Shown in pieces: positions 1-11,480 of a stretch of 29,852 bases of DNA. Location of the stretch: positions 1-29,852 of the forward strand of contig JAAMPI010000631.1 in NCBI GenBank assembly GCA_013054445.1. Reading direction: 5' to 3'. The notes beneath the pieces were generated by a model. That model saw only the letters and a list, made by a program, of their open reading frames with translations, made no database searches and was not told the origin of the DNA. Source of the stretch: Cudoniella acicularis (Eukaryota > Ascomycota > Leotiomycetes > Helotiales > Helotiaceae). Both the position numbers and the translations under genes were made by a program. Positions within the stretch are counted from its first letter, which is position 1. Each line of letters begins with the position of its first letter.

Positions 1-1
1 T

Positions 2-1177
2 GCACCGAATGAGAGGGTGGAGAGAAAATCGCTAGAGCCGATATTTACGCTCGAGGGCCATACGGATTCGATTAACGCTCTTGCATTCACACTCCCTAAA
101 GGAGAATTCTTACTTTCAGGAGGACTCGATGGGAAGCTGAGAGCATATACGCAAAAGGGACAAAAATGGCAGTTCCTGTCCGAAGCTCAAGAAGTCGAGG
201 AAATAAATTGGCTTTCTCCATCTCCCAACCCCGAATACCCAAATACAATTGCTCTCGGCGCAAACGATGGCTCAGTTTGGGTCTACACAATCAGCAACGA
301 TCCCTCTGCTCCCCTCCAAATCGTCCAATCATACTTCCTCCATACCGAATCTTGCACCGCAGGTGCCTGGTCTGCAGACGGAAAGCTACTTGCTACAGTC
401 AGTGAAGACGGCTCGTTATACGTCTGGGATGTCTTTGGAGAAGCATCCACCGCAGGAGTAACACAAGAAAATGGGCAAACGGTCGTAGGTCTCACATCTC
501 TAGATCAGCGCTTTGCAGTCGAAGGAGGTCTCTACAGCGTCGCTATTTCTCCTACTGGCGCATTCCTCGTAGTCGGCGGCGCAGGAGGAGCCATCAAGGT
601 CGTCGGTTTACCCCGTCTGGGCTCAGCATCTGGCTCCACACTCGCGGGTCGCACAGGCGCTGGCTCGAGTACGAAAACAAAAGGGAGCAAACAAGCTGGT
701 GGGAAGGCTTCAGGAAGTGCTTCCTCTGCAGGACAAGCTGGCCAAATACTTGCGGATCTACAAGCACAAACAGATGGGATTGAAAGTTTGGCGTTTGCTC
801 CTCCCCCTTTGACTTTGCTTGCAGCTGGGAGTGTAGACGGTTCAATTGCTCTGTTTGACTCCGCGCATCGATTTGCTGTGCGGCGGCATATCAAAGAGGC
901 ACATGAGGAATATAGCGTTGTGAAGGTGGAATTTGTAAAGAATGAGCGGACGGGGGGTTGGCTGTTAACGAGTTGCGGGATGGATGGTGTGGTTAGGAGG
1001 TGGGATACGAGAGGTGGAACGGGCATGGCTAATAGTGGGTTCGTGAGAGAATGGAAGGGACATAGAGGTGATGGAGAGGGTGGTGGTGTGTTAGGGTTTG
1101 TGCAGGGGAATGGGGAGAGGATTGTTACGGCGGGGGATGATGGGGTGAGCTTGGTGTTTGAGGCACCTGTTGCTTGA
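2..1177 (+). CDS. sqt1: WD40-repeat ribosome assembly protein, Sqt1/AAMP family (5' end outside window)
   Basis: The frame is open from the first bases of the window, so the gene is cut at its 5' end; the GTG at 17 is not a credible start. About 390 residues remain, against roughly 430 for yeast Sqt1 and human AAMP plus the extra fungal loops, so an N-terminal part with the first propeller blade is missing. WD-type blades are visible, for example LEGHTDSINALAF, LLSGGLDGKLRAY, LLATVSEDGSLYVWDVFGE, LAAGSVDGSIALFD, GMDGVVRRWDTRGG and VTAGDDGVSLVFE. A low-complexity Gly/Ser/Ala/Lys insert (about residues 205-240) interrupts the propeller, as in other filamentous fungi. Sqt1 is the dedicated chaperone of ribosomal protein uL16 (Rpl10) in 60S subunit assembly; that role is inferred from family membership. 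Stop TGA at 1175-1177. No intron is seen in the visible part. Confidence 0.85.
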   Translation, partial: APNERVERKSLEPIFTLEGHTDSINALAFTLPKGEFLLSGGLDGKLRAYTQKGQKWQFLSEAQEVEEINWLSPSPNPEYPNTIALGANDGSVWVYTISNDPSAPLQIVQSYFLHTESCTAGAWSADGKLLATVSEDGSLYVWDVFGEASTAGVTQENGQTVVGLTSLDQRFAVEGGLYSVAISPTGAFLVVGGAGGAIKVVGLPRLGSASGSTLAGRTGAGSSTKTKGSKQAGGKASGSASSAGQAGQILADLQAQTDGIESLAFAPPPLTLLAAGSVDGSIALFDSAHRFAVRRHIKEAHEEYSVVKVEFVKNERTGGWLLTSCGMDGVVRRWDTRGGTGMANSGFVREWKGHRGDGEGGGVLGFVQGNGERIVTAGDDGVSLVFEAPVA

Positions 1178-3269
1178 TCAATGGCTGCATCATTGCTTGA
1201 AGGGAGTGAAAATAGATTTGCCTATAGAAATTTTATACCCTCCAAGAATTGGTCATGCTTTTCTGAAGCCATGACTAACCGACCGGACCAAGTCTCTTGA
1301 AATTCAAAGAGAACCTCTCTCTAAACTCTCAGTCAGAGAACACGAAGTAATCCTCACTACCTAACCACGCCTCCAAGTGGACTCTTAACACTGCTCCCTC
1401 ATCACCCGTCCCCTCTTCAAGTCCAGGAAATCCACCTCTCTCTCTCTTATTTCTTCCACACCCTAATATTCAAGTCCATTGTCAATTTAAAATATCATTA
1501 CTTCCTTTCTCTATCCTAGCTAGACCATTTCGATTTTATTTCAAATTCAGTTTGAAAAGTTAAAGAATTACAATTTTGGGAAATTTAATTGTGAAAAGGG
1601 CTTGTGGATAGTTACCTATCGTCAAGTTCGGCGGACCTTGAACTGTCTTCCCCTTTTTTCCTTCGGTAAAGGTGAGAGGGGGGAGAAAAAAGATGGGGAG
1701 TAGCGCATGAGTTCTCGGTTCCTGGTGCGCTCTAATATCGTATCCTAAAAACAAACTATATATAATCAAGATTACTTTTATTTTCTATTCTATATGTATT
1801 TCTATTACTAGTATGCTCTAGTGTAAGCAATAATATACCTAATATATAATATATTGTTTTAATAATAATAGATAATATTTTTTTTCCGTATTACCTTATA
1901 ATAATACATGATAATATTCCCAATAGAATAGAAGATTTTCGCTTTATAATAATATTTTCGCTCTTTATTTGTTAGTAATACCTAACTAGTTAGTCTTAAT
2001 GCCTGGTGAGAGTGGACGGTTCAGTGCATTGAACTAGATAACCCACTGTATATAATAGAACGCCTGTGAAAATATCAGTATTAAAGAAAATAGGGGAAAT
2101 ATTAAGAGAGAGACTTTAGAGTATTCTTTACTAATCTATAATCAATATAAATCGAATGCTAGTAATCAAAATCTAAAGAAGTCATTAGAAGTTTCATAAA
2201 GTGTATAGAAAGGAGAGGCAAAAACTATATATGGAAGGGAGAAGGACAAAAAGTACTAGACTGTTGATTATTTCAGCCATATATCCTATATCTTTATCTT
2301 TAGTTTCCACTTTGCAGAACACAAAGAGCTTAATTTAGCAAAAGAAGGAGGGAGGTCACGATGAATGTGGATCTCATATTACCTGGAGCAAGGGAGGAGA
2401 AAGAGGATAATTAATTTGTTTAAATTTTTAAACAATTTAAAAGTATTTGAAGTCAGTGGAGGGTCTCGGCGATGGGATATTTCACTTATTATTATGCCTT
2501 TTGAGTTTTTCTGAAGTCTATGTCCATTGACCTGCACTCATCTAAAGTTCTGCGATTTTAATAACAAGAAGGATGTGAACTGTAATACATGTCGTAAAGT
2601 CTTGCCGGTACTAGCAACAGTAAGGTAATTGAAATCTAAAACCATACCTTTATATCCTTAGAGATTAATATCAGTGCCAAGTCAGCTCAAGGAGTCTCAA
2701 TTCTCTGCCGCATCGCTTGTACGCCGTTTGAATTGACCGTTTAATGATGATAAGTTATTAAAGCCAACAACTTCAGGTCGGATATAGAAAAAATAGAAAC
2801 GAATGACCTTGTTAATGGAATCGAAAAGGTAGTGCCCTTGTCTATCACCTTCCTCTACTAAAGAAACATATGAATCTTTCACACGTATTCTATATCTTTT
2901 CTACTCAACATTTTTTTTTTACCAAACATATTCTCAAAGATGGATGCACATAAAAAGTACAGAGGCCCTTTGGGTTAGTTTATTTTTTGGTCTCTAGCCC
3001 TGTTCATGTTCTGCATTCGACTCCTCGAGTTCTGTTACTCTTCTCAGTAACGTGAGCATTTTTTGATTTTTGCCTCTCGAATTAGGCAACAAAATCATCT
3101 GTGAGAAGATCTCTATTGTGAGGAATCTAACATATCTAATCGTGTGTTTATCTTGTTTTAATAGCTATTGAGATTAGAGAACTCTAAAGTACGCTTATTG
3201 TACAAAGTTAAGCACCCATAGAATCCGCCGAAACACCTCACATATCTATTTTTCTAAAGTTCTTTGGCG
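1178..3269. other. AT-rich gene-free interval between convergent gene ends
   Basis: About 2.1 kb between the 3' ends of the Sqt1-like gene (+) and the aspartic protease (-). No reading frame here has recognisable protein content. From about 1740 to 2450 the DNA is strongly AT-rich with many TA steps. A short inverted repeat (TTGTTTAA, 4-base loop, TTAAACAA) lies at about 2417-2436. This may be a decayed repeat or simply AT-rich spacer; I cannot tell which. Confidence 0.6.
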
Positions 3270-4669
3270 CTACACAAGAAAATAAACGAACACTGCTAGA
3301 GAAAAGAAAGCCCATTCAACACCAGCCTTCCTCGCATACCCCGCACTGGCTGGTTGCGATGTGCTAGTGGTATTCATAGTTGCCAGAGTCTTCAACGGTG
3401 CAAATCCTACTGTCTCATCCGCGAGATTGTAGTCAATGTAAATGCCCTGGAAGAATGCTATTGAATTCGCGTCAGAATTGTTTGTTAGGCTTCAAGAATT
3501 GAGAGGACTTACGCTGACCAGCCACCCACAATCCTGTGGCATTAGGATAGTCCTGCCCGCTCATCACAGCAGTGCAATTATTTCCTCCATTATTACCCGT
3601 CGACCACAAACTTGTCGGAATATTGAATACAGTGCTGTTATGACTGACGGATCCAGTGGCAGTAGAAGCATTTGTCTGAGATGGAAAGGAAAACCCCACA
3701 GTAGGAGGTTTGTCGCAAGGGAAATAACCTGTGAGGAGAGGACCATCTGTTGTATTTTGCAATACGCCTTGAATTCCTGTCGTGGCGAAAATGCTTGTTA
3801 CTGCATCTATGGGCCTTTCCATCTCATCAGCCTCGTTCAGTTTCAAATGAGGAGAGGATCTTTTTCTCACCCCACGATAGTACCAGTACCGCTATCTAGC
3901 TCGATCGTTAGATCTCTCGCAATGACGTTTCCATTGATAGCAAGATCTCCAGTAAGGGCCCAGCCAGTTAATATAGGAGCTACAGTTAAGCTCCCAGTGT
4001 ACATGGTGGTATCTAATTCCCCGAGAATAAGCGAACCCACGCTTCCATTATGGAGAGCAAGACCGAATCGACAATCTGTGACTTGTCCTTGTGTACACAA
4101 TGATTGAAAAAATGACGTCGAGTTTCCGGGAAATTGTGTGAAGCGGGGTCCTGAGAATCCTACAATGCCATCGCCAGGAAGCGTTGAAGTTCCCGTGGCC
4201 AATCCGATCACTTGTGTGGCGCTCAAACTGTCAAAATTGACTTGGTCAGCATACAAAGGACCCACGACCTATAAATGTTAGACATCGGCGATATGAGCGA
4301 GCGGGGTCCAATTACCATTCCATTTCCTGTGCCATTGCTCGAGGTCGTGCCATAGACATTGGCAAATGTTGCATTCAGATTCTGAGAGGACTTTCCTGGT
4401 ACGTACAGGCCCGGGTTGACAATGACATCACCGGATCCGGTATCTATGAGCATGCTAAGATTGGAAGATCCGCCGACTGTGAAATTCCCGAACCAGAAGC
4501 TTTCTGAACCCAAGATTGTTTGGGTTGCGCTTCCACCTCGACGCTCAAGATGCTTTTTAGAGAGCGAAATATGAGAATTGGCGGGCGCATTTTGAATTCC
4601 CACAGCAGAAGCAAAGGATGAATAGATTGCGCATATTATGAGGCCGTTGGAAAAAGAGAATGACTTCAT
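3270..4669 (-). CDS. Secreted pepsin-like aspartic protease (family A1), possibly GPI-anchored
   Basis: Four exons read 4669..4316, 4268..3871, 3814..3513 and 3457..3270, giving 413 aa. The introns are 47, 56 and 55 nt, with donors GTAATT, GTGAGA and GTAAGT and branch-like CTAAC, CTGAT and CTAAC. Residues 1-22 form a signal peptide. A short pro-segment ends near KKHLERR (Kex2-like). The first catalytic motif is LIDTGSGD (Asp76); the second is ELDSGTGTIVGP (Asp243, just before intron 2). The flap and C-lobe match A1 proteases, ending in GQPFFQGIYIDYN and VGFAPLKT. A Ser/Thr/Asn-rich stretch and a final hydrophobic segment (WAFFSLAVFVYFLV) suggest a GPI or membrane anchor, as in yapsin-type enzymes. 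It should hydrolyse proteins outside the cell or at the cell surface. It is divergent from the Zn2Cys6 factor at 5364, which could regulate it (inference). Confidence 0.9.
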
Positions 4670-5363
4670 GGCTGAGGATGTAGGACATTGTAAAGGAGTT
4701 GTCGGTTTTTGAACTGCCTTCTTGACTTTTCCATTGTGATGAGGACCTTATATGAGGACTCCAGAAATTAAAAATTCGCCCAGACTGAAGTAAAAATAAA
4801 GCCATGTTGAGTGACGAGTCCTCAAACAAGATGAGGATCTAAAATTAATCCCATTACTCTCGTCAATGGTTTTCATTGGAGATCTCGCTTGTTTGTCATT
4901 TTGGGGGGGGGGGCGGGGGGGGGTTCAACATAGCAGTGCAGTAATATTCAACCCATTGTGAACACTTGACAAAACGTGCGTTTAAAAAGGATTCGGAGGC
5001 TGAGCAGATCAACCTCAATTTAAGAATCTTACATAGCCGCATCATCTGTGGCAGTGCACATGACTGAGGTGAAGGAAGTTCTGGGGTTTTTAATTGGTAG
5101 ATTCGCTTATTAGTCATCGAGCAGGAGGGGCTCAGGGGCAAGCTTGGCATGGCGCTGACAACCTCCATCCTATTTTCAAAATATCGCTGATTTTGAGTTT
5201 GCTCCGGAACACAACATTTTGTGTTTGTGCTTAATACCCACTTAGAGTTCTTGAGGCACGCTTGCACCTTTTCTCCTTTTATCATTCGACCTGGTTTTCC
5301 GCCCTAGACTAGCTATCTCAGGCAAGCTGCAAGTATTGCTGGGCAACTGTTTTGGTTTTCAAT
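4670..5363. other. Divergent intergenic region with a G11-C-G9 tract
   Basis: 694 bases separate the ATGs of the protease (-) and the Zn2Cys6 factor (+), so both promoters lie here. The standout element is at 4903-4923: eleven G, one C, nine G on the plus strand. Such a run can form a G-quadruplex and is prone to length errors in replication or sequencing. The open minus frame through 4896-5285 gives a protein with a proline run from this tract and no family likeness, so I do not call it a gene. Confidence 0.5.
4746..4754 (-). promoter_or_regulatory. TATA-like box of the aspartic protease gene
   Basis: On the minus strand CATATAAGG lies about 80 bases upstream of the protease ATG at 4669, a normal distance for a fungal TATA element. 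It is the best TATA match in this interval. No experimental support. Confidence 0.4.
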
Positions 5364-7040
5364 ATGTTAAGTCCCAGAAACAGCCCTCAACAGAATGCAA
5401 ACAAGCCTCCTGTAACGCAGGTACCTAGAAGTGGGAGGCTTCGAGGTCGAACAGGATGCGTAACCTGCAGGTAACTTTGACCCAACGACTGTCCGGTGAC
5501 AGAAAGAGCTAACCCTCCCACGAGGATCCGACGTATCAAGTGCGATGAAGCGAAGCCAAATTGCAACCGCTGCACCAGTACGAGACGAAAGTGTGACGGC
5601 TATACGGATGAACCAATCCCCAGGACAAGTCGGCAATTGGTCCCGTCCCAGATTGTGGGAACTAGACGGCGTCCTAGCCCTGGCATCGCTCCCCGCAACC
5701 AGATTACCCTTCCGACATTTGACGACAGCCAACAGCTCCATTTTTTTGAGTTTTTCATCTCCTGCACGTGCACCGTGTCACCAACCTACTTTGGGGCAGA
5801 CTTCTGGTCACACAGAGTTCTCCAACTGAGCCTATCGGAGCCAGCTATCAGATATGCACTGTGTTCCCTGAGCTCTTTGCATCGGCTGGTTAAGGAAGCT
5901 GATACAGGAGCCCGACCGGATATTTTAACGCAATATGAGACATTCTCGCTTCAGCAATACACCCTAGCAGTAAGCCACACACAGAAACTGCTTGTGAGAA
6001 GTTCGACCGGTGAAGAGGAGGCCATCATTAAAGGCCTTGTGGCCTGTATTCTTTTCACATGCTATGAATGTTTATTGCGCAACTACACCACAGCATATAT
6101 GCACCTGCAAAATGGACTCAGGATTCTTGCAAGAAATCACACCACGATACACGATGGGAAGATTCAACAACGTCGAGCAGCTATTCCCAAAGACATCATC
6201 CGAGCACTTCATCGACTTGACCTCCAGGCCATGTCTTTAGCAGAAGATAGCACCCCATATCCGTACAATAAAATTGCAGATAAACTCGGGATGAGTGATC
6301 TCACCATCTCGACGCAGTTTTCTTCGCTCGACGATGCAATGGATCATTTGATTACCATGTTCCGCTGGATTTTCCACATCGCAGGATTTTCAGAGCCACA
6401 ACCCATTCCCCAAGATAACCTTGATACAGCTTCATCAACCCTTGTCGAATGGAAGGCCAAAGCCCAACCTTTTCTCGATTCAGAGCCACCGCCATCGCAA
6501 TCCAGCCACAAAAACACCATTCTCTGGCTCGAGATGTACTATACACTAATAAGCATCATGATAGTGACAGGTGTGTATGGCAGGGAGGCATCCCACGACC
6601 AACACATACAACAATACTCGCACATCGTCAGCATCGGTGAAAGTCTTCTTTCGATCGAAAGGAGCAAGCTAAGAGAGCACTTTTTCTCCTTCGAAATTGG
6701 CATCATACTCCCACTCTACTTCACTGGAGCCAAATGCCGCGATCCCCAGATCCGGCGTCAAGCAATCTCTCTACTAAAACATATGAAGCACCAGGAAGGG
6801 ACGTGGGAGAGTAGTGGGGCCGCTCAAGTGGCGGAGTTTGTGGTCGGGGTTGAGGAAGAGGGTGTGGGGTGTTGCACCAACGCGCAACAGATACCGGAAA
6901 ATGCCAGGGTGCAGTTTGTGACTGTGAAGATTGATGCGGAGAAGAGGGAGATTGATTTGAGCTGTGCGGTTTGCAAGGATGCAAAGTTGGGTGTCTGGGA
7001 TATGAGGGAGGGAAAGAAAATTTCATTTTGGTTAAACTAG
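5364..7040 (+). CDS. Zn2Cys6 (binuclear zinc cluster) fungal transcription factor
   Basis: Two exons, 5364..5470 and 5525..7040, give 540 aa. The 54-nt intron (GTAACT..CACGAG, branch GCTAAC) splits the zinc cluster at the Arg after the second Cys, a common intron position in this family. The cluster is C32-x2-C35-x6-C42-x6-C49-x2-C52-x6-C59, with RIRRIKCDEAKPNC as its core, and binds DNA. After a Pro/Arg linker comes a long helical region (about residues 95-500) starting with LHFFEFFISCTCTVSPTYF. It resembles the 'fungal specific transcription factor' middle region PF11951 (DUF3468 type). Two ATGs inside the intron or downstream would lose the zinc finger, so 5364 is the right start. Targets are unknown; the divergent aspartic protease is one candidate. 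Confidence 0.88.
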
Positions 7041-7824
7041 AATTCAATTTGGTTGACATTCCCAATATATAGCTGTGTCGATCAAGTCTCCCGAGTTCTA
7101 ACTCATAAATTTCGAGCTTATGCCCTATACCTTCCAGTTGAGTCCTGAGGTTGTTTCCAGTCAATGTTATGACTTAAAGAAAATTGAGCTATTTTATTTG
7201 CATTGCTTGCAACTGTTTTCTCCTTTGAGTTGATTAGGGCGCCAATGGGCCCCAGCCCCTTGGCCCCCTTTCCGCCTCGCTTAGCGGCTTAACTGCCGCC
7301 ACCCTCCCATACATCTGAAAAGGGGGGAAGGGGTTGAAATTACATCAGAGATTTTTATTTTCAACAAGCTATGGATTCTATTCTAAATAAAAACTCCAAT
7401 ATTGTCTAACATCTTGCTTTCGAAACGAAAACAAATTTCAACCAAACTTCTGAGCGGAACATGACTTTTGAAACGGATTAAAAGCGTGGATGTAACGAGC
7501 CAATACAGCTTTAAAATAGCCGGAAACCATTCAAAATTCCCGGCAACTTGATATGGAATTCTCAGAAAACCGCAACACGAAAGTTCAATTTATCAAAATA
7601 TAATCTCATTCCCCGCATATCTATTTTTCAGGTGTAAAGAATCAAAGGAAAGGAATAACCATTCAGCAACTAATAATACACAAAGAAATTTGTGTAAATC
7701 TTTGTCCTACCCTCCTCCTATCTAGTCCTTCCTCTTTGGCTGCCAAATCTCGAATGTTCTCCATGGAAAAACTATACATCTACTCAATCCACTGTCCAGC
7801 TTCAACCCAGTCCTAATACTTTAA
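7041..7824. other. Intergenic region with a short GC-rich island
   Basis: This lies between the 3' ends of the Zn2Cys6 factor (+) and the kinase-ankyrin gene (-), so it should hold both 3' UTRs. No coding frame is recognised. Bases about 7236-7330 form a GC-rich island (GGGCGCC, GGGCCCC, CCGCC..GGCGG-like segments) in otherwise AT-rich DNA. It could be a fragment of a repeat, but no terminal repeats or target duplication could be defined. Confidence 0.4.
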
Positions 7825-8018
7825 TCATGAAGATAACGCAATCTCGCTTCTAGCCCGAGAAGCAGAACTTGGGAAGTTATCGCTTTCCATGAACCTAGAA
7901 TCCATAAGTTCTTCAAACTCAAACAGAGGGAAATTGAGAATCTTGCTGACCTTATTGTGACTCAATGACCACATACCCTTCGTCCGCAACAACAAATAAT
8001 CCAGTCTACTAGAAGCGT
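7825..8018 (-). CDS. Possible 3'-terminal exon of the kinase-ankyrin gene
   Basis: Past the TAG that ends the main frame (8009), another minus-strand frame is open for 64 codons. It begins around DASSRLDYLLLRTKG, contains KILNFPLFEFEELMDSRFM and ends in TGA at 7825. It can be joined to the upstream exon by an 82-nt intron (8019..8100, donor GTGGGA, CTAAC branch close to the acceptor ATGAG). This would replace the last 31 residues of the ankyrin protein and give about 1172 aa in total. The content looks protein-like, but the donor is not optimal and no homology was recognised. The simple reading, termination at 8009, remains possible. Confidence 0.4.
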
Positions 8019-11000
8019 CTCATAAATGTTAGAAAATCGCTCTTTGGCCCAGTGTATGTATATTTCGTGTCGACTACCGTCTTAGGTATCGATTTCCCAC
8101 CCTCTTTCTCAAGCATTGCTATGATCTGATTATCCCTCTGGCAAATCCGTTTATATTCTGAGATTGACCAGTTTCCTTTACTAGCCATTTGTTTCTCTCG
8201 AAATGCTCTGAGGTCCGAAACACAATCCAGGGGGGTTTCGTACCATGTTGATTTCACCCCTGACTCCTCTATCCTCTCCCCAGGCAGCCTCTTACCGGAC
8301 TTTTTGATATAGGTATAATTTTTCATGAGGGGATTCGGTGGTGCACCATGTTTTAACAAAAGTTGTACACAATGCGGCATACTAAACATTGCAAAACGAT
8401 GCAACAGCGTTTCGCCTTGCGGATCGCCAACTTCTATGACCCTACGTCTTTTCTCTTCATCAGGGCATGAAAATACGTATTTCTTTAGTAACTCTGCGAC
8501 TGTCAGGTCAAAATCATTGATGTGATTAGACCTCGAAAGCAAAGCAAAAAGATTCCTTCCCTCCTCTACAGCTGACTTAATGCTTCTCTCATCGATATCT
8601 GCACCTGCCGATAGAAAAAAATCCACAATGCCCAGTAAAGAGCAGTTAGCGGCTACTATGATGGGCGCTTGGCCATATATGTCGTGATGACTGATGTCCG
8701 CACCGTAAGAGGCAATAAGCTTGACAACCTCGACGCAGCGCACTTGAGTCCCATCCGGATCCAGAAGGTTAGCATTCTCCGTATAAAATGCTTGGGGTAG
8801 GCAGTGCAGTACTGTTTCACCCAAATCATTTTCTGTCGTTACATCGGCTCCACAGTGGACCAGTACTTCTACCACATCGTATGCCGGGCAAAGAAGAGCA
8901 AGCATGAGAGGGGTGCGCTTCGGAGCCTTCCAGTTTGAACCACTGCGTGTAAAAGGAGTTGTCGTTTGTTCCAAATTTCCACCTAAGGCTTTGATTGCGT
9001 TGATGGTTTGCCTCAGACCTTCATTCAAAGCAGTTTTAGCTCCTCTAAATGGTAAGATGCTGAAGGAATTTCCAGTTCTTGTTCGGCTTTCAGGTTTGGT
9101 GCTCAGTCTATGCAACACACTGAAGCCTTCCTCGTCAACTGCATTGATATCGATTTGCTTCGACAACGATAGCAGCACATTGAATATGAAAGGATCATAT
9201 TGCATTGTTGCAAGGTCCAAAGAGGACAGACCTTGAGTGGCTGTCATGGCCAATGAAGAGTACTCTTGATTCGGACCGCCAAGTTTATCCAGAACGCGAA
9301 CACGGTCATCATAAACATACGGATCTCTTCCATCTCGAAGAAGGACATTTGCTCCAAGTTCTACGAGAATTTGAATAGTCTCGTTACTTGAAGTTGCGAC
9401 TGCCCAATGTAGTGGGGTCCCTGAAGGGAGCAAAAAAGGGTAATGGAGGAACGGGACTTGGTGTGAAGTTGTAGCGTCCAGGTCCGCCCCGCGACGAAGG
9501 AACTCAATTGCAGCGACAGTCTGAAAATCCTTGTCGAAGGCAAAAAGCCAGTGCATACAGCTTATCTTAAAGCTTGTGCACTTTATAGCAGGACAGGCTC
9601 CTCGACTCAGTAGCACATTGACGATCTCCCACGATCCGCGTGCAGCGGCTAGGTAAAGCGCTGTCTCTTCATTTTCTGTCACGGAATTAATATCATAGTC
9701 CTTCTCCATATCCAAATACCTAGTCATTTCCTTCATCGTTCCATAAGTGGCCAACCAGTGAAGCCTAGAGTATCCAATGTTATCCAGCGCAGCAGAATGA
9801 TCTCCCGAGGGACTGATGGTGCAATATATCCAGCTATAACCGCCTGAATTTCGGAACTTCTCAAGTGAGCTGGCCAAGGACTGTATGTTCAACCGTCCAA
9901 GGAACTCTCTAGCCAGAATGGATCCACTAGCCACTGCTTTTTCCGACCACTCGAGTATGTGTTCATTGACTTCTGGGGGAATTTCCGACTCGAAATATTG
10001 GTATACCATTGGGACGACAGCTTGTGCTGGTTCGTAACCACGAGATGCAGAAGCCACCAAAAGATCCAGAGCCGGATTACGAGAATCAGTTACCTTAGGT
10101 GGCCGGAGCGTACATGCTAAGAACAGCGAGAACAGCAATGGACCGGAGAGGCTCTCTGGGTCCTGTTTAAACCCAGAGTAAAGATCGTATACGAAATTGA
10201 TATTCAGGGAAGCAAGCTCCCAAGAGAATTTCTTTCCATTTCTTGGAATTGCAGTAGAGGTTTCGGAATTTCTTGGAATGTCGTCGGTCTTATAGAGCTC
10301 TTTCGCACTGCTGTAGGTCTTGTGAGCTTAAATTGTACTCCTCAACATCAGAATTGTCGACCTACTAAGTTCCTTCGCCGTCTCTGTCTCCTTCAAATAG
10401 CTCCTCTAGATGCAATGGCCGGTTCCAAATGTTGGCAAGCAAACTGAAGACAGATTTTGGAAGACAGGAATCAGGTCTGAGTCCAATAATATCTTTTGAG
10501 AGCTCGATTTCCCTACATGCGAGCAATTGCCTGCTTTGCTTCCTAGAAGGTGGAGGGGCTTTCCCACCATGTAACAATATGCTCCATATAAGCAAACCCA
10601 GAGAATAGCTATCAACTCGTGGTAGCTCATCGAATGTCAACAATTCTCCATCTTCCACCTCAGGGGCTTGCCACCCTAACGTCCCCCCAATTCTCAGTCT
10701 TGTGGGCTCTGATGCATGCCCACCACGAGAGAGACCGAAGTCTGCTAGTCTTGCAATAAAACGTCCTTTGTAGTAATATAGCAGAATGTTTTCTGGTTTA
10801 AGGTCCCCGTGAATGATTCCGCATTCATGAAGAGCATCTAAACCCGCCGCAGTATCTTGGCAAATTCGGTATTTTAATGACAATGACACTTCCATTTTCT
10901 TATCCTCAAGATAATCGGCAAGGTTGCAATCAGCCAGCTCCATTACAAGATTTAGAGGCGTGTGAAACCCATAGGCATCGTAGGACCACGCAACAAGACT

Positions 11001-11480
11001 CGCAATATTGGGGTGCCTCCGAAGTCGCTTGTCTGTCATTGCCAGCAGCTCGAGGAACATATGATGTAAGTGGCCTTGAACCTTGGGATCCGCCAGATTC
11101 ACTTGGACAGCAGAGTCTAAGGTGACCTTAGGGTGCTTGGTAGCAACTTTATCCGACCAGTACGGTTCGGCTTCGAGATTGACCATGGTCTGCTTGTACA
11201 CGATAAATTGGCTGCCACTACCCAGATACTCCCTATCTCCACATAAGACGACAGGTCCAGGCAATTCACTCCATTTCAATATACCGATAAGAACTCCCAA
11301 CGTGGTTTTTTGCCTAGTTTGTGAAACACACCATTGTAAACTCTGGCCAATAGAGGTTTCCGGATTCGTGTCGTGAAAGTCTTGAGGTAATCGAGATGGT
11401 CGTATACTCGTATAGTCTATTGATGAACCTTCATTCATCAATGAGCTGCTGTAAGCAGGAACAATAACATTACTATCCAT
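8009..11480 (-). CDS. Protein kinase-ankyrin repeat fusion protein
   Basis: Two open frames (11480..10366 and 10310..8009) join in phase over a 55-nt intron (10311..10365; donor GTAGGT, CTGAT branch, acceptor CTACAG), giving about 1138 aa. The ATG at 11480 (MDSNV) is the first in frame. Kinase domain, about residues 80-340: Gly-rich loop GSGSQFIVYK (88-97), VATK Lys (about 115), candidate alphaC Glu in MFLELL, catalytic loop HGDLKPEN (224-231), DFG (247-249), APE (272-274), VDSYSLG. All key catalytic residues are present, so it is probably an active Ser/Thr kinase. A helical linker follows (ASRGYEPAQAVVPMVYQYF), then about eight to ten ankyrin repeats to the C-terminus, for example ETALYLAAARGSWEIVNVLL and TPLMLALLCPAYDVVEVLVH. 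It faces the caspase-like gene at 12040 head to head. Alternative: two separate genes, if the intron is not used. Confidence 0.8.

Noticed and set aside
532..1026. 164-aa minus-strand frame opposite the WD40 gene
   Set aside because: Shadow of the Sqt1-like gene; composition biased and no family features.
2417..2436. AT-only inverted repeat as a terminator or transposon end
   Set aside because: Short palindromes of A and T are expected by chance in such AT-rich DNA; no target duplication found.
3442..4107. 221-aa plus-strand frame over the aspartic protease
   Set aside because: Antisense to exons with clear A1 protease motifs; crosses two introns of the real gene and shows no domain.
4896..5285. 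129-aa minus frame with a C-terminal proline run
   Set aside because: The proline run is only the translated G tract; no homology and it occupies a divergent promoter region.
7236..7330. GC-rich island as a structured RNA gene or tRNA
   Set aside because: No cloverleaf, box A/B promoter elements or consistent long stem could be drawn by eye.
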